Part shown: positions 39,964-48,934 of the stretch, piece by piece
Layout of the letters: each line of letters opens with the position of its first letter
How positions within the stretch are numbered: the stretch's first letter is position 1
Assembly: GCA_020634335.1 (NCBI GenBank)
Contig: JACKBY010000009.1
Coordinates: forward strand, 1-64,000
Length of the DNA: 64,000 bases
Reading direction: 5' to 3'
Source: Promineifilum sp.
GTDB lineage: Bacteria; Chloroflexota; Anaerolineae; Promineifilales; Promineifilaceae
Program-made: the position numbers and the translations under genes
The notes under the pieces: generated by a model
What the model saw: the letters and a program-made list of their open reading frames with translations, nothing else
Databases searched by the model: none
What the model was told of the DNA's origin: nothing

Positions 39964-42780
39964 ATGCAGAACAACCCGCACCCCCCCGTTCAATACGTTC
40001 CCGCCACGCCACCCCCGGCGCGCCCCAAGCGCGGCTGTGGCTGCATCGGCGGCGCGATCCTGGGCGTCATCGCCCTCGTCCTGGTCGTTGTCGTGGGCGG
40101 CGCGGCCGCCGCCGGTGGCCTGGTCTATGCCAACTGGTCGCGCGAGATCGAGTCCGGCCTGGCGGGGCTGGAGACGGCCCGTGACCGCGAGACGTTCGAG
40201 ACGACGCAGATCACCGATCGCCACGGCGAAGTGCTGTGGGAGATCTTCGGCGAGGGCAAGCGCACCCGCGTCGCCCTCGACCAGATTCCGCCCCATTTCG
40301 TGCAGGCCACCATCGCCGTGGAGGACGACACGTTCTACGAGAACATCGGTCTCGACGCCCCGTCGCTGGCCGCGGCGGTCATCGCCAACGTGCGCAACCC
40401 CGACGCCCGGCCGGTGGGCGGCAGCACCATCACCCAGCAACTTGTGCGCCACGTGGCTTTCGACTACGAAGAGCGCACCTCGGTCTCCTACGAGCGCAAG
40501 ATCAAGGAGATCGTCCTGGCCTGGATGATGAACCGGGATTTCAGCAAGGACGAAATCCTGGGGATGTATCTGAACGAGATCTACTACGGCAATCTGGCGT
40601 ATGGGGTGGAGGCGGCAGCCCGTACTTATTTTGGCAAGTCGGTGTCGGAGTTGACGCTGGGCGAAGCCAGCCTGTTGGCCGGCCTGCCCCAAAGCCCGGT
40701 CGATCTGGACCCCTTCACCAACCTGGAGGGAGCCAAAGACCGCCAGTGGCTCATCCTCAACCTGATGGTCAGCGAGGGCTTCATCGACCAGGCCGCGGCC
40801 GAGGCTGCCTATCTGGAGCCGCTCAATTTCGCCGCCCAAGAGGTCAGCCTCGAGGCTCCCCATTTCGCGGTCTACGTGCGCCAGCAGCTGGAGGAACTAT
40901 ACGGCGCGGAGATGGTCGCCAACGGCGGCTTGCGCGTGACGACGACGCTGGATATGGACTTCCAGCGGCTGGCCGAGGACCTGGCCCGGCAACACGTCGC
41001 GCTGGTCGATCCCGCCAAGCATCTGACCAACGCCGCGCTGGTGGCCATGAAGCCGGGCGACGGCGAAATTCTGGCCATGGTGGGCAGCGTGGACTACAAG
41101 GACGAGACTATCGACGGCCACGTCAACGTGACCCTTTCTCCGCAGCAGCCGGGCAGCAGCATCAAGCCGCTGACCTACGCCGCGGCGCTGTCGCCCGGCG
41201 ACGTCGGGACAAGCGCCGACGCCGGGGCGGCCGAGGCAACCGACCCGCGCTGGACGGCGGCCGACATCCTGTGGGACGTGCCGGTGGAGTACGAGCAATT
41301 GACCGGCGAAGCCTACGTGCCCGCCAACTACGACGGCGCGTTCCACGGCCCGGTGCGGCTGCGCGACGCGCTGGCCAACAGCTACAACATCCCTGCCGTG
41401 CTGCTGCTGCAAGACATCGGCGTGGCCCGCCTGCTGGAGTTCGGCCGCGCCCTGGGGCTGGATTCGTGGACCGGCGATTCCAGCCAGTATGGCCTGTCCC
41501 TGACGCTGGGCGGCGGCGAAGTGACGCCGCTGGAGCTGACGACAGCCTATGCCGCGCTGGCTAACGGCGGCAACCGCGTGACGCCGGTGTCGATCTTGCG
41601 TGTGGAGCGCACCAATGGCGAGGTGCTCTACGAATATACCCCCACTGAGCCGCAGCGGGTCATCGACGAGCGCGTGGCCTATCTGATCAGCAACATCCTC
41701 GACGATGACGACGCTCGCGTCCCGGCCATGGGTCGCCCCAACCCGCTGGAGCTGCCCTTCCCCGCCGCGGCCAAGACCGGCACGACCAATGACTTTCGCG
41801 ACAACTGGACGATGGGTTACACGCCGGGCCTGGTTGTCGGCGTGTGGACCGGTAACACCGACAACAGTCCGATGGTCAATATCAGTGGTCTGGAAGGGGC
41901 CGCGCCGCTGTGGGGCAGCTACATGCAGGCGGTCTACAGTAACGGCGGCCTCGTCGCCGGCTTGGAAGTCAACGGGCTGGTGCCGCCGGTAGAGTTCATT
42001 CGCCCCGCGGGGCTGGCCGAGCGGCCGCTGTGTGCCCTGACCAGCGCCACGGTGGGGTCTATCGACTGCGTGCCGCAGGGCCAGGAGCTGTTCCTGGAGA
42101 GCGCACTGTCGCCGACGCCGACGCCGGCCGCCGAGCAGCCGGCCGTGGCGTGGGAGAAGCTGGACCCGGCCGTGTGGCGGGTCGTGGCGATTCCGTTGCC
42201 GCCGCCCGCGCCGGAAGCCGTGGCCCTCATCCCGCCGGAGCAACTGGCGGACCAGCCGCCGCCGCAACTGTTCTGCCATTTCGCCGAAGGGACGGCGCTG
42301 GCCCTGTTGCCGCCGACGGCCGCGCCGCAGGTGTTCCTGGAGCCGCCGCGCAACCCGGAGAGCCTGAAACCGGCTCATGAGTGGGCGCAAGAACACAACA
42401 TCGCCATTCTGCCGACATCGGCCTGCACCGATGAATTGCTGGCCTTGGGCCTGGGCGCGGGGCAGACGGCCGTGTGGCGCATCACCTCCCCGGCCGACGG
42501 CGACACGATCAGCGGCAATGTGCCCATTATCGGCACAGCCAGCTTTGACCCGGCCGTGGTGGAGTTCTACAAGATCGAGCTGGGCGTCCCCAACGGGCCG
42601 GATGTGCAATGGCTGACACTGGGCGACACGCACAATACGCCCGTAGTCAATGGGCAGCTGGAATGGCTCCAGGCTGAGGGGCTGTCGCCTGGGGTTTACT
42701 ATTTGCGACTCATCGTCATCGAAGACAGTAACTACGTGGGGGAGCCGCATCAGATTCAGATCACGGTAGAAGCGCCGTAA
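39964..42780 (+). CDS. Class A penicillin-binding protein (PBP1A-like)
   Basis: A 938-residue bifunctional peptidoglycan synthase from ATG 39964. After a Pro-rich cytoplasmic tail, one transmembrane helix (GGAILGVIALVLVVVVGGAA) anchors it. The glycosyltransferase 51 domain has AVEDDTFYENIGLD, GGSTITQQLVRH and EILGMYLNEIYYGNLAYGVE. The transpeptidase domain has the nucleophile motif SSIK in PGSSIKPLTYAAAL, SYN in ANSYNIPAVLLLQ and KTGT in AAKTGTTNDFRDNW. The last 240 residues are an extra Pro-rich region ending in an Ig-like domain (WRITSPADGDTISGNVPIIG). It polymerises and cross-links the cell wall outside the membrane. Confidence 0.94.
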   Translation: MQNNPHPPVQYVPATPPPARPKRGCGCIGGAILGVIALVLVVVVGGAAAAGGLVYANWSREIESGLAGLETARDRETFETTQITDRHGEVLWEIFGEGKRTRVALDQIPPHFVQATIAVEDDTFYENIGLDAPSLAAAVIANVRNPDARPVGGSTITQQLVRHVAFDYEERTSVSYERKIKEIVLAWMMNRDFSKDEILGMYLNEIYYGNLAYGVEAAARTYFGKSVSELTLGEASLLAGLPQSPVDLDPFTNLEGAKDRQWLILNLMVSEGFIDQAAAEAAYLEPLNFAAQEVSLEAPHFAVYVRQQLEELYGAEMVANGGLRVTTTLDMDFQRLAEDLARQHVALVDPAKHLTNAALVAMKPGDGEILAMVGSVDYKDETIDGHVNVTLSPQQPGSSIKPLTYAAALSPGDVGTSADAGAAEATDPRWTAADILWDVPVEYEQLTGEAYVPANYDGAFHGPVRLRDALANSYNIPAVLLLQDIGVARLLEFGRALGLDSWTGDSSQYGLSLTLGGGEVTPLELTTAYAALANGGNRVTPVSILRVERTNGEVLYEYTPTEPQRVIDERVAYLISNILDDDDARVPAMGRPNPLELPFPAAAKTGTTNDFRDNWTMGYTPGLVVGVWTGNTDNSPMVNISGLEGAAPLWGSYMQAVYSNGGLVAGLEVNGLVPPVEFIRPAGLAERPLCALTSATVGSIDCVPQGQELFLESALSPTPTPAAEQPAVAWEKLDPAVWRVVAIPLPPPAPEAVALIPPEQLADQPPPQLFCHFAEGTALALLPPTAAPQVFLEPPRNPESLKPAHEWAQEHNIAILPTSACTDELLALGLGAGQTAVWRITSPADGDTISGNVPIIGTASFDPAVVEFYKIELGVPNGPDVQWLTLGDTHNTPVVNGQLEWLQAEGLSPGVYYLRLIVIEDSNYVGEPHQIQITVEAP

Positions 42781-42787
42781 GCTCCCT

Positions 42788-43309
42788 ATGTTGGTTACCA
42801 GCCTTCCGCCGATCATCTCCGCCGGCTCGACCGTCTTGATCCTGGGGTCGATGCCGGGAGCTATGTCGCTGCGCTTGCAGCAGTACTACGCCCATCCGCG
42901 CAATCATTTCTGGTTGATCATGCAGGGGTTGACCGGCGTGCCGGCGCGGGCCGCCTATGCGGAGCGCATCGAGCGTCTGGCGGCGACCGGCATTGCCTTG
43001 TGGGACAGCCTGATGGTGTGCGTGCGGCCGGGCAGTCTGGATGCCAGCATCGTGCCCGAGACGGAAGAACCAAACGACTTTTCGGCGCTGCTGGACACAC
43101 ACCGGACCATTCGCGCCATCTGCTTCAACGGCAAGAAATCGGAGCAGGTATTTCGCAAGCGGGTGTTGCCGGATTTGTCCGCGGCCGTCAGTCAGAGGCT
43201 GGCCTTCCACGGCTTGCCGTCGACCAGTCCGGCCAACGCCGGTTTCACCTACGCGCAGAAGCTTGAACACTGGCGAGTAATCCTTGAATATCTGCCCGGC
43301 GTCGCCTGA
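42788..43309 (+). CDS. DNA-deoxyinosine (hypoxanthine-DNA) glycosylase, uracil-DNA glycosylase superfamily
   Basis: A 173-residue repair enzyme of the UDG superfamily: VLILGSMPGAMSLRLQQYYA with HPRNHFW at the N terminus, TGIALWDSLMVCVRPGSLD in the middle, and LPSTSPANAGFTYAQKLEHW at the C terminus. GSMPG and the SPAN segment are active-site motifs of the family that includes hypoxanthine-DNA glycosylases. It would remove deaminated bases and create the abasic sites cut by endonuclease IV. It starts eight bases after the PBP stop and so may be co-transcribed. Confidence 0.85.
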   Translation: MLVTSLPPIISAGSTVLILGSMPGAMSLRLQQYYAHPRNHFWLIMQGLTGVPARAAYAERIERLAATGIALWDSLMVCVRPGSLDASIVPETEEPNDFSALLDTHRTIRAICFNGKKSEQVFRKRVLPDLSAAVSQRLAFHGLPSTSPANAGFTYAQKLEHWRVILEYLPGVA

Positions 43310-43410
43310 CCAGTCCGTGATAAAGCCGCCCGGCACTGTGGCGCAAGCTGTCCAGCTTGCGAAAAAACCACTCCACCCAGACAGGTTGAGCGTCAGTTGC
43401 AATGGATTTA

Positions 43411-43983
43411 TCATTCGTCCTGCTCGGCCCACACCGACTGGATGAGCCGTTCCACGGCGGCGGGAAACGCCCAGGCGGCCCGGCCGTCGATCTCGTGGCG
43501 GATAACCAGCCCTTGACTCGCCAGATGCTCCAGGGCCACCAGGGTCGTGGAGCGCGAAATCTCGCATCTCAGGCTGATTCGCCGCGTGACCACCGGCTGG
43601 GGCAGCAGGCCCATGGTCAGCACGATCTTCAATTGCGTCCCTGATAGCCGGCGAACCAGCGTTTCCAGGCCCAACCGCTCCGGCTCCGAATCTCTGATCA
43701 TCTGCTCTTTTCTCCTGAAATCGGTCAGATCGACGCCAAGGGGCAACGTGTCTTCCGGCAGGTTGAAGCGCTGCAAGACGGCGCAGTAGAACGGTGATTG
43801 GGCGAAGTACAGGGCCGCGCTCAACTGCTCGGTGGGATCGTCGTCGAAATAGTCGATGATGGCCTGTCGCAAAATAGCCAGCAGCAGGCGATCGTAAGGT
43901 GCCAGGCCCGACGATAGCTCCAGATCGATCAGACTTTGGATTCGCGTTCGGTCGCTTTCGCTGGGGGATGTGCTTTGTTTCAT
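43411..43983 (-). CDS. Putative winged-helix DNA-binding protein
   Basis: A 190-residue protein without recognised family. The N-terminal 75 residues contain YDRLLLAILRQAIIDYFDDD, a helical segment seen in phage-like or small bacterial proteins. The C-terminal 90 residues look like a MarR-type winged helix: RLSGTQLKIVLTMGLLPQPV, ISRSTTLVALEHLASQGLVI and RHEIDGRAAWAFP. A transcriptional regulator is the best guess. It converges on the glycosylase gene and diverges from the following unknown gene, so that gene at 44095 is a candidate target. Confidence 0.6.
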   Translation of the reverse strand: MKQSTSPSESDRTRIQSLIDLELSSGLAPYDRLLLAILRQAIIDYFDDDPTEQLSAALYFAQSPFYCAVLQRFNLPEDTLPLGVDLTDFRRKEQMIRDSEPERLGLETLVRRLSGTQLKIVLTMGLLPQPVVTRRISLRCEISRSTTLVALEHLASQGLVIRHEIDGRAAWAFPAAVERLIQSVWAEQDE

Positions 43984-44094
43984 GGCTCACCGGCTGCGTT
44001 TGCATTGCCAAGGTACGCCCATTGTATTAAAAAATAGAACTAATGTGCTAGTAAATTTTCGACACATTTGCAAAAGCAGCTAAAATATGGCCTT

Positions 44095-44694
44095 ATGGTT
44101 TCCTATCGGATCCGACGACTACCTATGGAGGGCGAAGCGGGGCGGCGTTATCATCTGTATGATCGCTCCGACCAACTCCTGCTGGTGGCCGATCAGGGCA
44201 GCCCGTGGCTGCCGGAAGCCCCCCAGGTGCTCTTTGCTCGCCCCGACGGCGAGCGTGTGGCGACGATGGATCTCCCCCGCCCCGACGACCGTCGTCCGGA
44301 CAAGAAGCAGAACTATGCTGTCATCTATGAACACGCGGTCTACGCGCTGATCACCGCGCTGGACCTGTCAAGCGGCACCGGGGCGTTGCGGCCGCCGCCG
44401 GCCGCGGCCGGAGCCACGTTTGACCGGCTGGTGATCGAAGTGGAAGGGCAAAAATGGCTGGGGCTATGCTGGACAGGCGGAGAGGGCCCCCTGCTTATTC
44501 TCTATGACATTGAGGCGTCGGATTTGTCGCCATCGGTGGACGCAGAAGCGGCCGACCTGCCTGAGCCAATCGGTCTGCTGGAAGTGGGCACAGGCGATTT
44601 TGACTTCGACCTGACCTTGCCTGCCGGGCGGCTGGCGCAAGGGCCGTTGCTGGGGTTGGCCCTGGTCTTTCTGGTGGATGGAATTGCTCCATAG
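44095..44694 (+). CDS. Protein of unknown function
   Basis: A 199-residue product from ATG 44095, with a possible TTG at 44068. It is beta-rich, with YHLYDRSDQLLLVADQGSPW, VLFARPDGERVATMDLPRP, YAVIYEHAVYALITALD and a C-terminal GLLEVGTGDFDFDLTLPAG. This pattern suggests a scramblase/LURP-like or tubby-like beta barrel, but I cannot name a family with confidence. No signal peptide or membrane helix. Good codon use and a clean terminator support a real gene. It diverges from the putative regulator. Confidence 0.55.
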   Translation: MVSYRIRRLPMEGEAGRRYHLYDRSDQLLLVADQGSPWLPEAPQVLFARPDGERVATMDLPRPDDRRPDKKQNYAVIYEHAVYALITALDLSSGTGALRPPPAAAGATFDRLVIEVEGQKWLGLCWTGGEGPLLILYDIEASDLSPSVDAEAADLPEPIGLLEVGTGDFDFDLTLPAGRLAQGPLLGLALVFLVDGIAP

Positions 44695-44696
44695 GA

Positions 44697-44722
44697 ACCG
44701 GGCTTCTCGCCAGAGGCCCGGT
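44697..44722. terminator. Hairpin between convergent genes
   Basis: ACCGGGC and GCCCGGT form a 7-bp stem between the unknown gene and the convergent MaoC gene, followed on the plus strand by a pyrimidine-rich CCCTATTCTTATTCC. A weak bidirectional terminator is likely. Confidence 0.5.
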
Positions 44723-44730
44723 CCCTATTC

Positions 44731-45156
44731 TTATTCCTCAAATTTCCCCGGATAGCCGCGGATGGTCGCCCGCAGCACGTCGTTACCATCGGGACCGATG
44801 ACCCGACCAGCCAACCGCACCCAACCTCGCTCGCTAACCTCGATGATTTCCGACTCGGCCATCACGGTGTCGCCGATATAGACCGGGCCGAGAAACTCAA
44901 ACGACATCTCCGACGCCAAGAAAGCCCAAAGCCCGCCGAAGTGGGTCAGCAGGCTGGCCGTCAACAAGCCGGGAACAATGCGGCGGCCGAAGCGGGTTTG
45001 CGCCACGTAGGCGTCGTCCGTATGGTAGGGGTTGATGTCCCAGGTCACACCGATGAACAGGGCGGCGTCGGCCTCGGTCAGCGTGCGGCTGAAAGCGACC
45101 TTCTCGCCGACGCGGGTGGCGCGAGGCGTGCGATGGGGCAAGATGGGAGAAGGCAT
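44731..45156 (-). CDS. MaoC-like (hot-dog fold) dehydratase
   Basis: A 141-residue single hot-dog domain with the hydratase motif in GVTWDINPYHTDDAYVAQTR (Asp and His of the D-x-N-x-x-H type signature), FGRRIVPGLLTASLLTHFGG and EFLGPVYIGDTVMAES. R-specific enoyl-CoA hydratases and related proteins share this motif. The substrate is probably an acyl-CoA or acyl carrier protein thioester. It follows the M16C peptidase gene by 31 bases and is the last gene of the long minus-strand run that starts with the T-box. Confidence 0.87.
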   Translation of the reverse strand: MPSPILPHRTPRATRVGEKVAFSRTLTEADAALFIGVTWDINPYHTDDAYVAQTRFGRRIVPGLLTASLLTHFGGLWAFLASEMSFEFLGPVYIGDTVMAESEIIEVSERGWVRLAGRVIGPDGNDVLRATIRGYPGKFEE

Positions 45157-45187
45157 TGGTTCACCTTTCGGGCCGGAAATCTGGCGC

Positions 45188-48100
45188 CTACAATACCTTC
45201 GTCACGGCTAACCCCAGCCCCGACGCCTCAATCGCCTCCCGGCTGCCCAGCACGACCACGTCACCGGCATCCTTCACCTGTTCCAGCACGTCGGCCAGCG
45301 CGTGGAAGTCGGCCGTCTTCGTGCCCAGCACCTCGTCGCGGAACTGTTGCAAGCGCTCGTCGGTCTCGCCCGTCAAATAGCGCGTCAGCGACGTGTAGCC
45401 CTTGGCGTCCGGCAACTGGTAGGCGTCGATGGCCCCGATGGCGCCAATGATCGACCGCGTCAGCTCGTCGTCGCTCAGTTCCAGCCCGCGCAGATAACCG
45501 GCCGTGGCATCATAGACGTCCAGCGTACCGGCCAGGTTCGGATCGCGGTAGGAGAGATAGGTGTAGACCCCGGAAATGGGACTGAAGGTGCAGAACGCGC
45601 CATAGGCCCCACCCTGGATACGAATCTTCTGCAGCAAATAGCCCGTCCGCAGCAGATTATTGATGACGGCAATCGATCCATCGAGCCGGTAGCCCAAGTC
45701 GTAGAGGCCGGCCCCCTTGCCGACGTAGTTCACCTGAGCCGGGAAGGTTAGCCCCTCGTGGCGCGGCAGCGCCGGCAGGCCTGTGAGGGTATCCGAAAAC
45801 CTTGCGGAGCCGGAAGACTCGCCGCCCGGCAACCCGCCCAGGAAGTCGGCCAGCCGCGGCGCAAAGGCGGCGAAGTTGGCTTCGTCCAGCGTCACATTGG
45901 CGAGCATCCCCGCCCGGTTCACCAGATGGCCGCGCACCGCCTCCAGGTCGGCCAGCACGCCCGGCCAGTCGCCGTCGATGCGCTCGGCCAGGCGTCGCAG
46001 GAACAGCAGATTCTCGACGCCGTTGACCATCTCCTCCAGGCGATAGGCCGGATGAAAGTGACCGCGCAACCGGGTGTTAGTCACCTGATGCCCGGCCGGT
46101 GCCAGGGCGGACTCCGCGCCGATCTTGGCCTCCAGCACGATCTGGCGGAAACGCTCGCGGTTATCGAGCCGGGCCGACAGCAGCACGTCGCCCAGGATGC
46201 CCAGCAGCTCCGGCGCGCGCTCCGGTGTGGCCTTGCCGCGCAGCATCAGGTAAGCGACGAGTGACGAATTACGAGCGTCGAATGCAGCATGGCTCACAGC
46301 AACGCCGTCTGAACTCGTCGTTCGTCGTTCGTCATTCGTCGCTTCTCCCACTACCGGCGCGATTAGCGTCGTCGGATAGATGCCGCCCGTCGTGCGGCCG
46401 ATGCGCTGCGACAGCTTGACGAAGTCCTCGGCGTCCGTGCCCATCTCCAGCAGCGCCTGGCCGAACAGCGCGGCGTAGGGCAACAGTTCCGCGGGCAGCG
46501 ACCGCAGGTCCAACCCCAGGTCAAGGTAGACGATGCCGTTGGTGAACAGGTCGTGGTAGACAACGCGCGCGCCGCTCATGGCCTCGAGCGCCAGGGGAAT
46601 GGGCTTGTGGTGCGGCTCCAGATCGCCCCGTTTCAGGCTGGGCAGCTTCGCCAGCACCTCCGGCGGGTCGGGCAGGTTTTGCTGTTCCTGCAGCGTCCGT
46701 GCGTTGGCCATGACGGCCGCCACATCCGCGTCGCTCATCGCTGCCCGCTCCTTCTCCAGCCGCGCTCGCTCCGCCTCTTCCAGCCGCTGGTTCAACTCGG
46801 CGTCCGGCTCCAGGATGACGGCCACGCGATGGGGGTTGTCGAGCAAATACTGGCGGATGATTGCCTGCAGATAGGCCGGCTCGGCCGCCAGCCGCGCCTT
46901 AACCGTTGCCAGCGGGGCCTCGAAAGCCAGCGGGGCCAGCGGGTCGCGGTCGTGGAGCCACGTGTCCAGCGCCCGCACCAGCAGCGCCAGCCCGCGCGGA
47001 TAGCGGCCGGTGTTGTTCTCGCGCAGCGCAAACTCGATGGTATTGACCGACGCGCCGATCATGTCCGGGTCGAAACCGTCCTGGGCCAGCGCCTCCAGCG
47101 TCGCCAGGATGAGCGGCTCCACACGGTCGGCATCGGTCACAGCCACGCCCTTCAATCCGGCCGAGAAAGTCATCTGCCGCGTGTAGTTGGCCAGGCCGCC
47201 GAGCACGTCTTCGCCCAGCCCGGAGTCGATCAGCGCCTTGCGCAGCGGTGAGGCGGGCGTGCCGAGCAAGGCATGACCCAGAATCTCCAGCGCCATGACC
47301 AGCGCCGTATCCTCATACTCCGGCAGCAGCCAATTGACCTCGACGAACGCTTTGGGCGACTGGCCGTCGCCGGCCTGCCCGGCCTCCGCGCCATAAGAAA
47401 ACCGCGTTACCCGCGGCGCGGTGAATGGCGTTTGGGGGGCAATGGCGCTATCGACCGCAATGGCCTCGAATTCGGACAGATAACCGCTCATGCGCCGCAG
47501 GCGCTCTTCGGGATCGTCGTCGCCATAGAAAAAGAGGAGCGCATTCGACGGGTGGTAATACGTCTCGTGGAAGCGCTTGAACTGCTCGTAGGTCAGGTCG
47601 GGAATGACCGCCGGGTCGCCGCCCGAATCGACGCCATAGGTGGTGTCGGGGAAGGTGGCCTGCCGGCTATAGCGGTCGAGCAGATTGTCGGGTGACGAGT
47701 AGGCCCCTTTCATCTCGTTGAAGACGACGCCCTTGTAGGACAGAGGTGCGTCGGCCGCCTCCAATTCGTAGTGCCAGCCCTCCTGAGCCAGCTTCTCCGG
47801 CGACAGCAACGGGTGGAACACGGCATCGACGTAGACGTCGAGCAGGTTATAGAAGTCCTGCAAGTTGGTACTCGCCGCCGGGTAGATGGTCTTGTCCGGG
47901 TAGGTCATGGCATTGACGAAGGACGCCAGCGACCCCTTGACCAGTTCGAAGAATGGATCCTTCAGGGGGTACTTGCGTGACCCGGCCAGCACCACGTGTT
48001 CCAGGATATGGGGCAGCCCGGTCGAGTCGGTCGGCGGCGTGCGGAAGCTGATGCCGAACACCTTGTTTTCGTCGTCGTTTTCCAGCGACAAGAGTTGCGC

Positions 48101-48196
48101 GCCCGTCCGCGTGTGCCGCCAGAGGCGCGCGCGCGTGTTCAGTTCCGGGATGGTCTCGTCGCGTAGCAATTCAAAGCCGTGGGATGTCTCAATCAT
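45188..48196 (-). CDS. Insulinase-family (M16C, PreP-like) zinc peptidase
   Basis: A 1002-residue four-domain metallopeptidase of the presequence-protease type. The inverted zinc motif HxxEH is His63-Ile-Leu-Glu66-His67 in LPHILEHVVLAGSRKYPLKD, with YPDKTIYPAAS following. The C-terminal halves contain GKGAGLYDLGYRLDG and RIQGGAYGAFCTFSPISGVY. M16C enzymes degrade short unfolded peptides. No signal peptide is seen, so it is probably cytoplasmic. Residues about 618-648 (EATNDERRTTSSDGVAVSHA) are encoded by an inserted palindromic heptamer repeat, likely a surface loop. Confidence 0.92.
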   Translation of the reverse strand: MIETSHGFELLRDETIPELNTRARLWRHTRTGAQLLSLENDDENKVFGISFRTPPTDSTGLPHILEHVVLAGSRKYPLKDPFFELVKGSLASFVNAMTYPDKTIYPAASTNLQDFYNLLDVYVDAVFHPLLSPEKLAQEGWHYELEAADAPLSYKGVVFNEMKGAYSSPDNLLDRYSRQATFPDTTYGVDSGGDPAVIPDLTYEQFKRFHETYYHPSNALLFFYGDDDPEERLRRMSGYLSEFEAIAVDSAIAPQTPFTAPRVTRFSYGAEAGQAGDGQSPKAFVEVNWLLPEYEDTALVMALEILGHALLGTPASPLRKALIDSGLGEDVLGGLANYTRQMTFSAGLKGVAVTDADRVEPLILATLEALAQDGFDPDMIGASVNTIEFALRENNTGRYPRGLALLVRALDTWLHDRDPLAPLAFEAPLATVKARLAAEPAYLQAIIRQYLLDNPHRVAVILEPDAELNQRLEEAERARLEKERAAMSDADVAAVMANARTLQEQQNLPDPPEVLAKLPSLKRGDLEPHHKPIPLALEAMSGARVVYHDLFTNGIVYLDLGLDLRSLPAELLPYAALFGQALLEMGTDAEDFVKLSQRIGRTTGGIYPTTLIAPVVGEATNDERRTTSSDGVAVSHAAFDARNSSLVAYLMLRGKATPERAPELLGILGDVLLSARLDNRERFRQIVLEAKIGAESALAPAGHQVTNTRLRGHFHPAYRLEEMVNGVENLLFLRRLAERIDGDWPGVLADLEAVRGHLVNRAGMLANVTLDEANFAAFAPRLADFLGGLPGGESSGSARFSDTLTGLPALPRHEGLTFPAQVNYVGKGAGLYDLGYRLDGSIAVINNLLRTGYLLQKIRIQGGAYGAFCTFSPISGVYTYLSYRDPNLAGTLDVYDATAGYLRGLELSDDELTRSIIGAIGAIDAYQLPDAKGYTSLTRYLTGETDERLQQFRDEVLGTKTADFHALADVLEQVKDAGDVVVLGSREAIEASGLGLAVTKVL
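46253..46342. repeat. Palindromic heptamer repeat within the M16C peptidase gene
   Basis: GCGACGAGTGACGAATTACG at the left and TTCGTCATTCGTCGC at the right are imperfect inverted copies made of GACGAAT/ATTCGTC heptamers around a 35-base centre. The whole 90 bases (30 codons) are translated in frame as part of the peptidase. The same heptamers occur between trp genes and in dnaE. Confidence 0.65.
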
Positions 48197-48287
48197 ATTT
48201 CACCTACAAGATTCTCGCGCAAAGTGAAGAATTTTATCCGCAGATGTTTCTCTTCTTTTCGGCTTGGTAACGTTGCGCCAACTTTCT

Positions 48288-48854
48288 TTATACCGTCATG
48301 GATAAAAAGTTCTGCAAAATCCGCTTCCCGTGCTCCGTCAGGATGCTTTCCGGATGGAACTGGACGCCGACAACGGGGAATTCGCGGTGCTGCAAGCCCA
48401 TCACCTCGCCGTCACGGGTGAAGGCCGTCACGGCCAGCGCCTCCGGCAGCGCTTCCTCGACGATGAGCGAGTGATAGCGCGTGGCCGTGAACGGGCTGGG
48501 CACGCCGTTGAACAAGCCGTGGCCGTTGTGGTAGACCGACGATGTCTTGCCGTGCATCAGCCGCGGCGCGCGCGACACCACCCCGCCATAGACCTGACCG
48601 ATGCATTGGTGGCCCAGGCACACGCCCAGCACCGGCGTCGTCGGCCCGAAGCGCCGGATCACCTCGTTGGACACGCCGCCGTCGTCGGGCGTGCCCGGGC
48701 CGGGGCTGATGACGATATGGGTCGGTCGCAGCGCGGCGATCTCGTCCGGCGTGATGGCGTCGTTGCGAACGACGCGCACATCGGCCCCCAACTCCCCCAA
48801 ATATTGCACCAGATTATACGTAAATGAATCATAGTTATCGATGACCAGTACCAT
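48288..48854 (-). CDS. trpG: Anthranilate synthase glutamine amidotransferase subunit
   Basis: A 188-residue class I amidotransferase. MVLVIDNYDSFTYNLVQYLG is the N terminus; ISPGPGTPDDGG forms the oxyanion region; the nucleophile Cys lies in GVCLGHQCIGQVYGG; and the His-Glu of the triad in GVQFHPESILTEHG. It supplies ammonia from glutamine to TrpE for anthranilate formation, and may also serve para-aminobenzoate synthesis (PabA), which cannot be told apart by sequence alone. GGAGG precedes ATG 48854. It lies two genes downstream of trpE in the T-box operon. Confidence 0.93.
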   Translation of the reverse strand: MVLVIDNYDSFTYNLVQYLGELGADVRVVRNDAITPDEIAALRPTHIVISPGPGTPDDGGVSNEVIRRFGPTTPVLGVCLGHQCIGQVYGGVVSRAPRLMHGKTSSVYHNGHGLFNGVPSPFTATRYHSLIVEEALPEALAVTAFTRDGEVMGLQHREFPVVGVQFHPESILTEHGKRILQNFLSMTV

Positions 48855-48871
48855 CTCGCCTCCAACAATCT

Positions 48872-48934
48872 CAATTACGAATGACGAATGACGAATGAAG
48901 AACAGTGTCCCTAACTCCTAATTCGTTATTTATT
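48872..48934. repeat. Heptamer repeat between trpG and the lipoprotein gene
   Basis: CAATTACGAATGACGAATGA, then CGAATGAAG and, after 20 bases, TAATTCGTTATTTATT. The left arm is a run of ACGAATG heptamers; the right arm is a partial inverted copy. It fills the short gap between two trp-operon genes. Confidence 0.6.

Noticed and set aside
40897..42816. A 639-codon minus-strand open frame opposite the penicillin-binding protein
   Set aside because: The plus strand encodes an unmistakable GT51/transpeptidase; the antisense product is Arg/Gly/His-rich without motifs.
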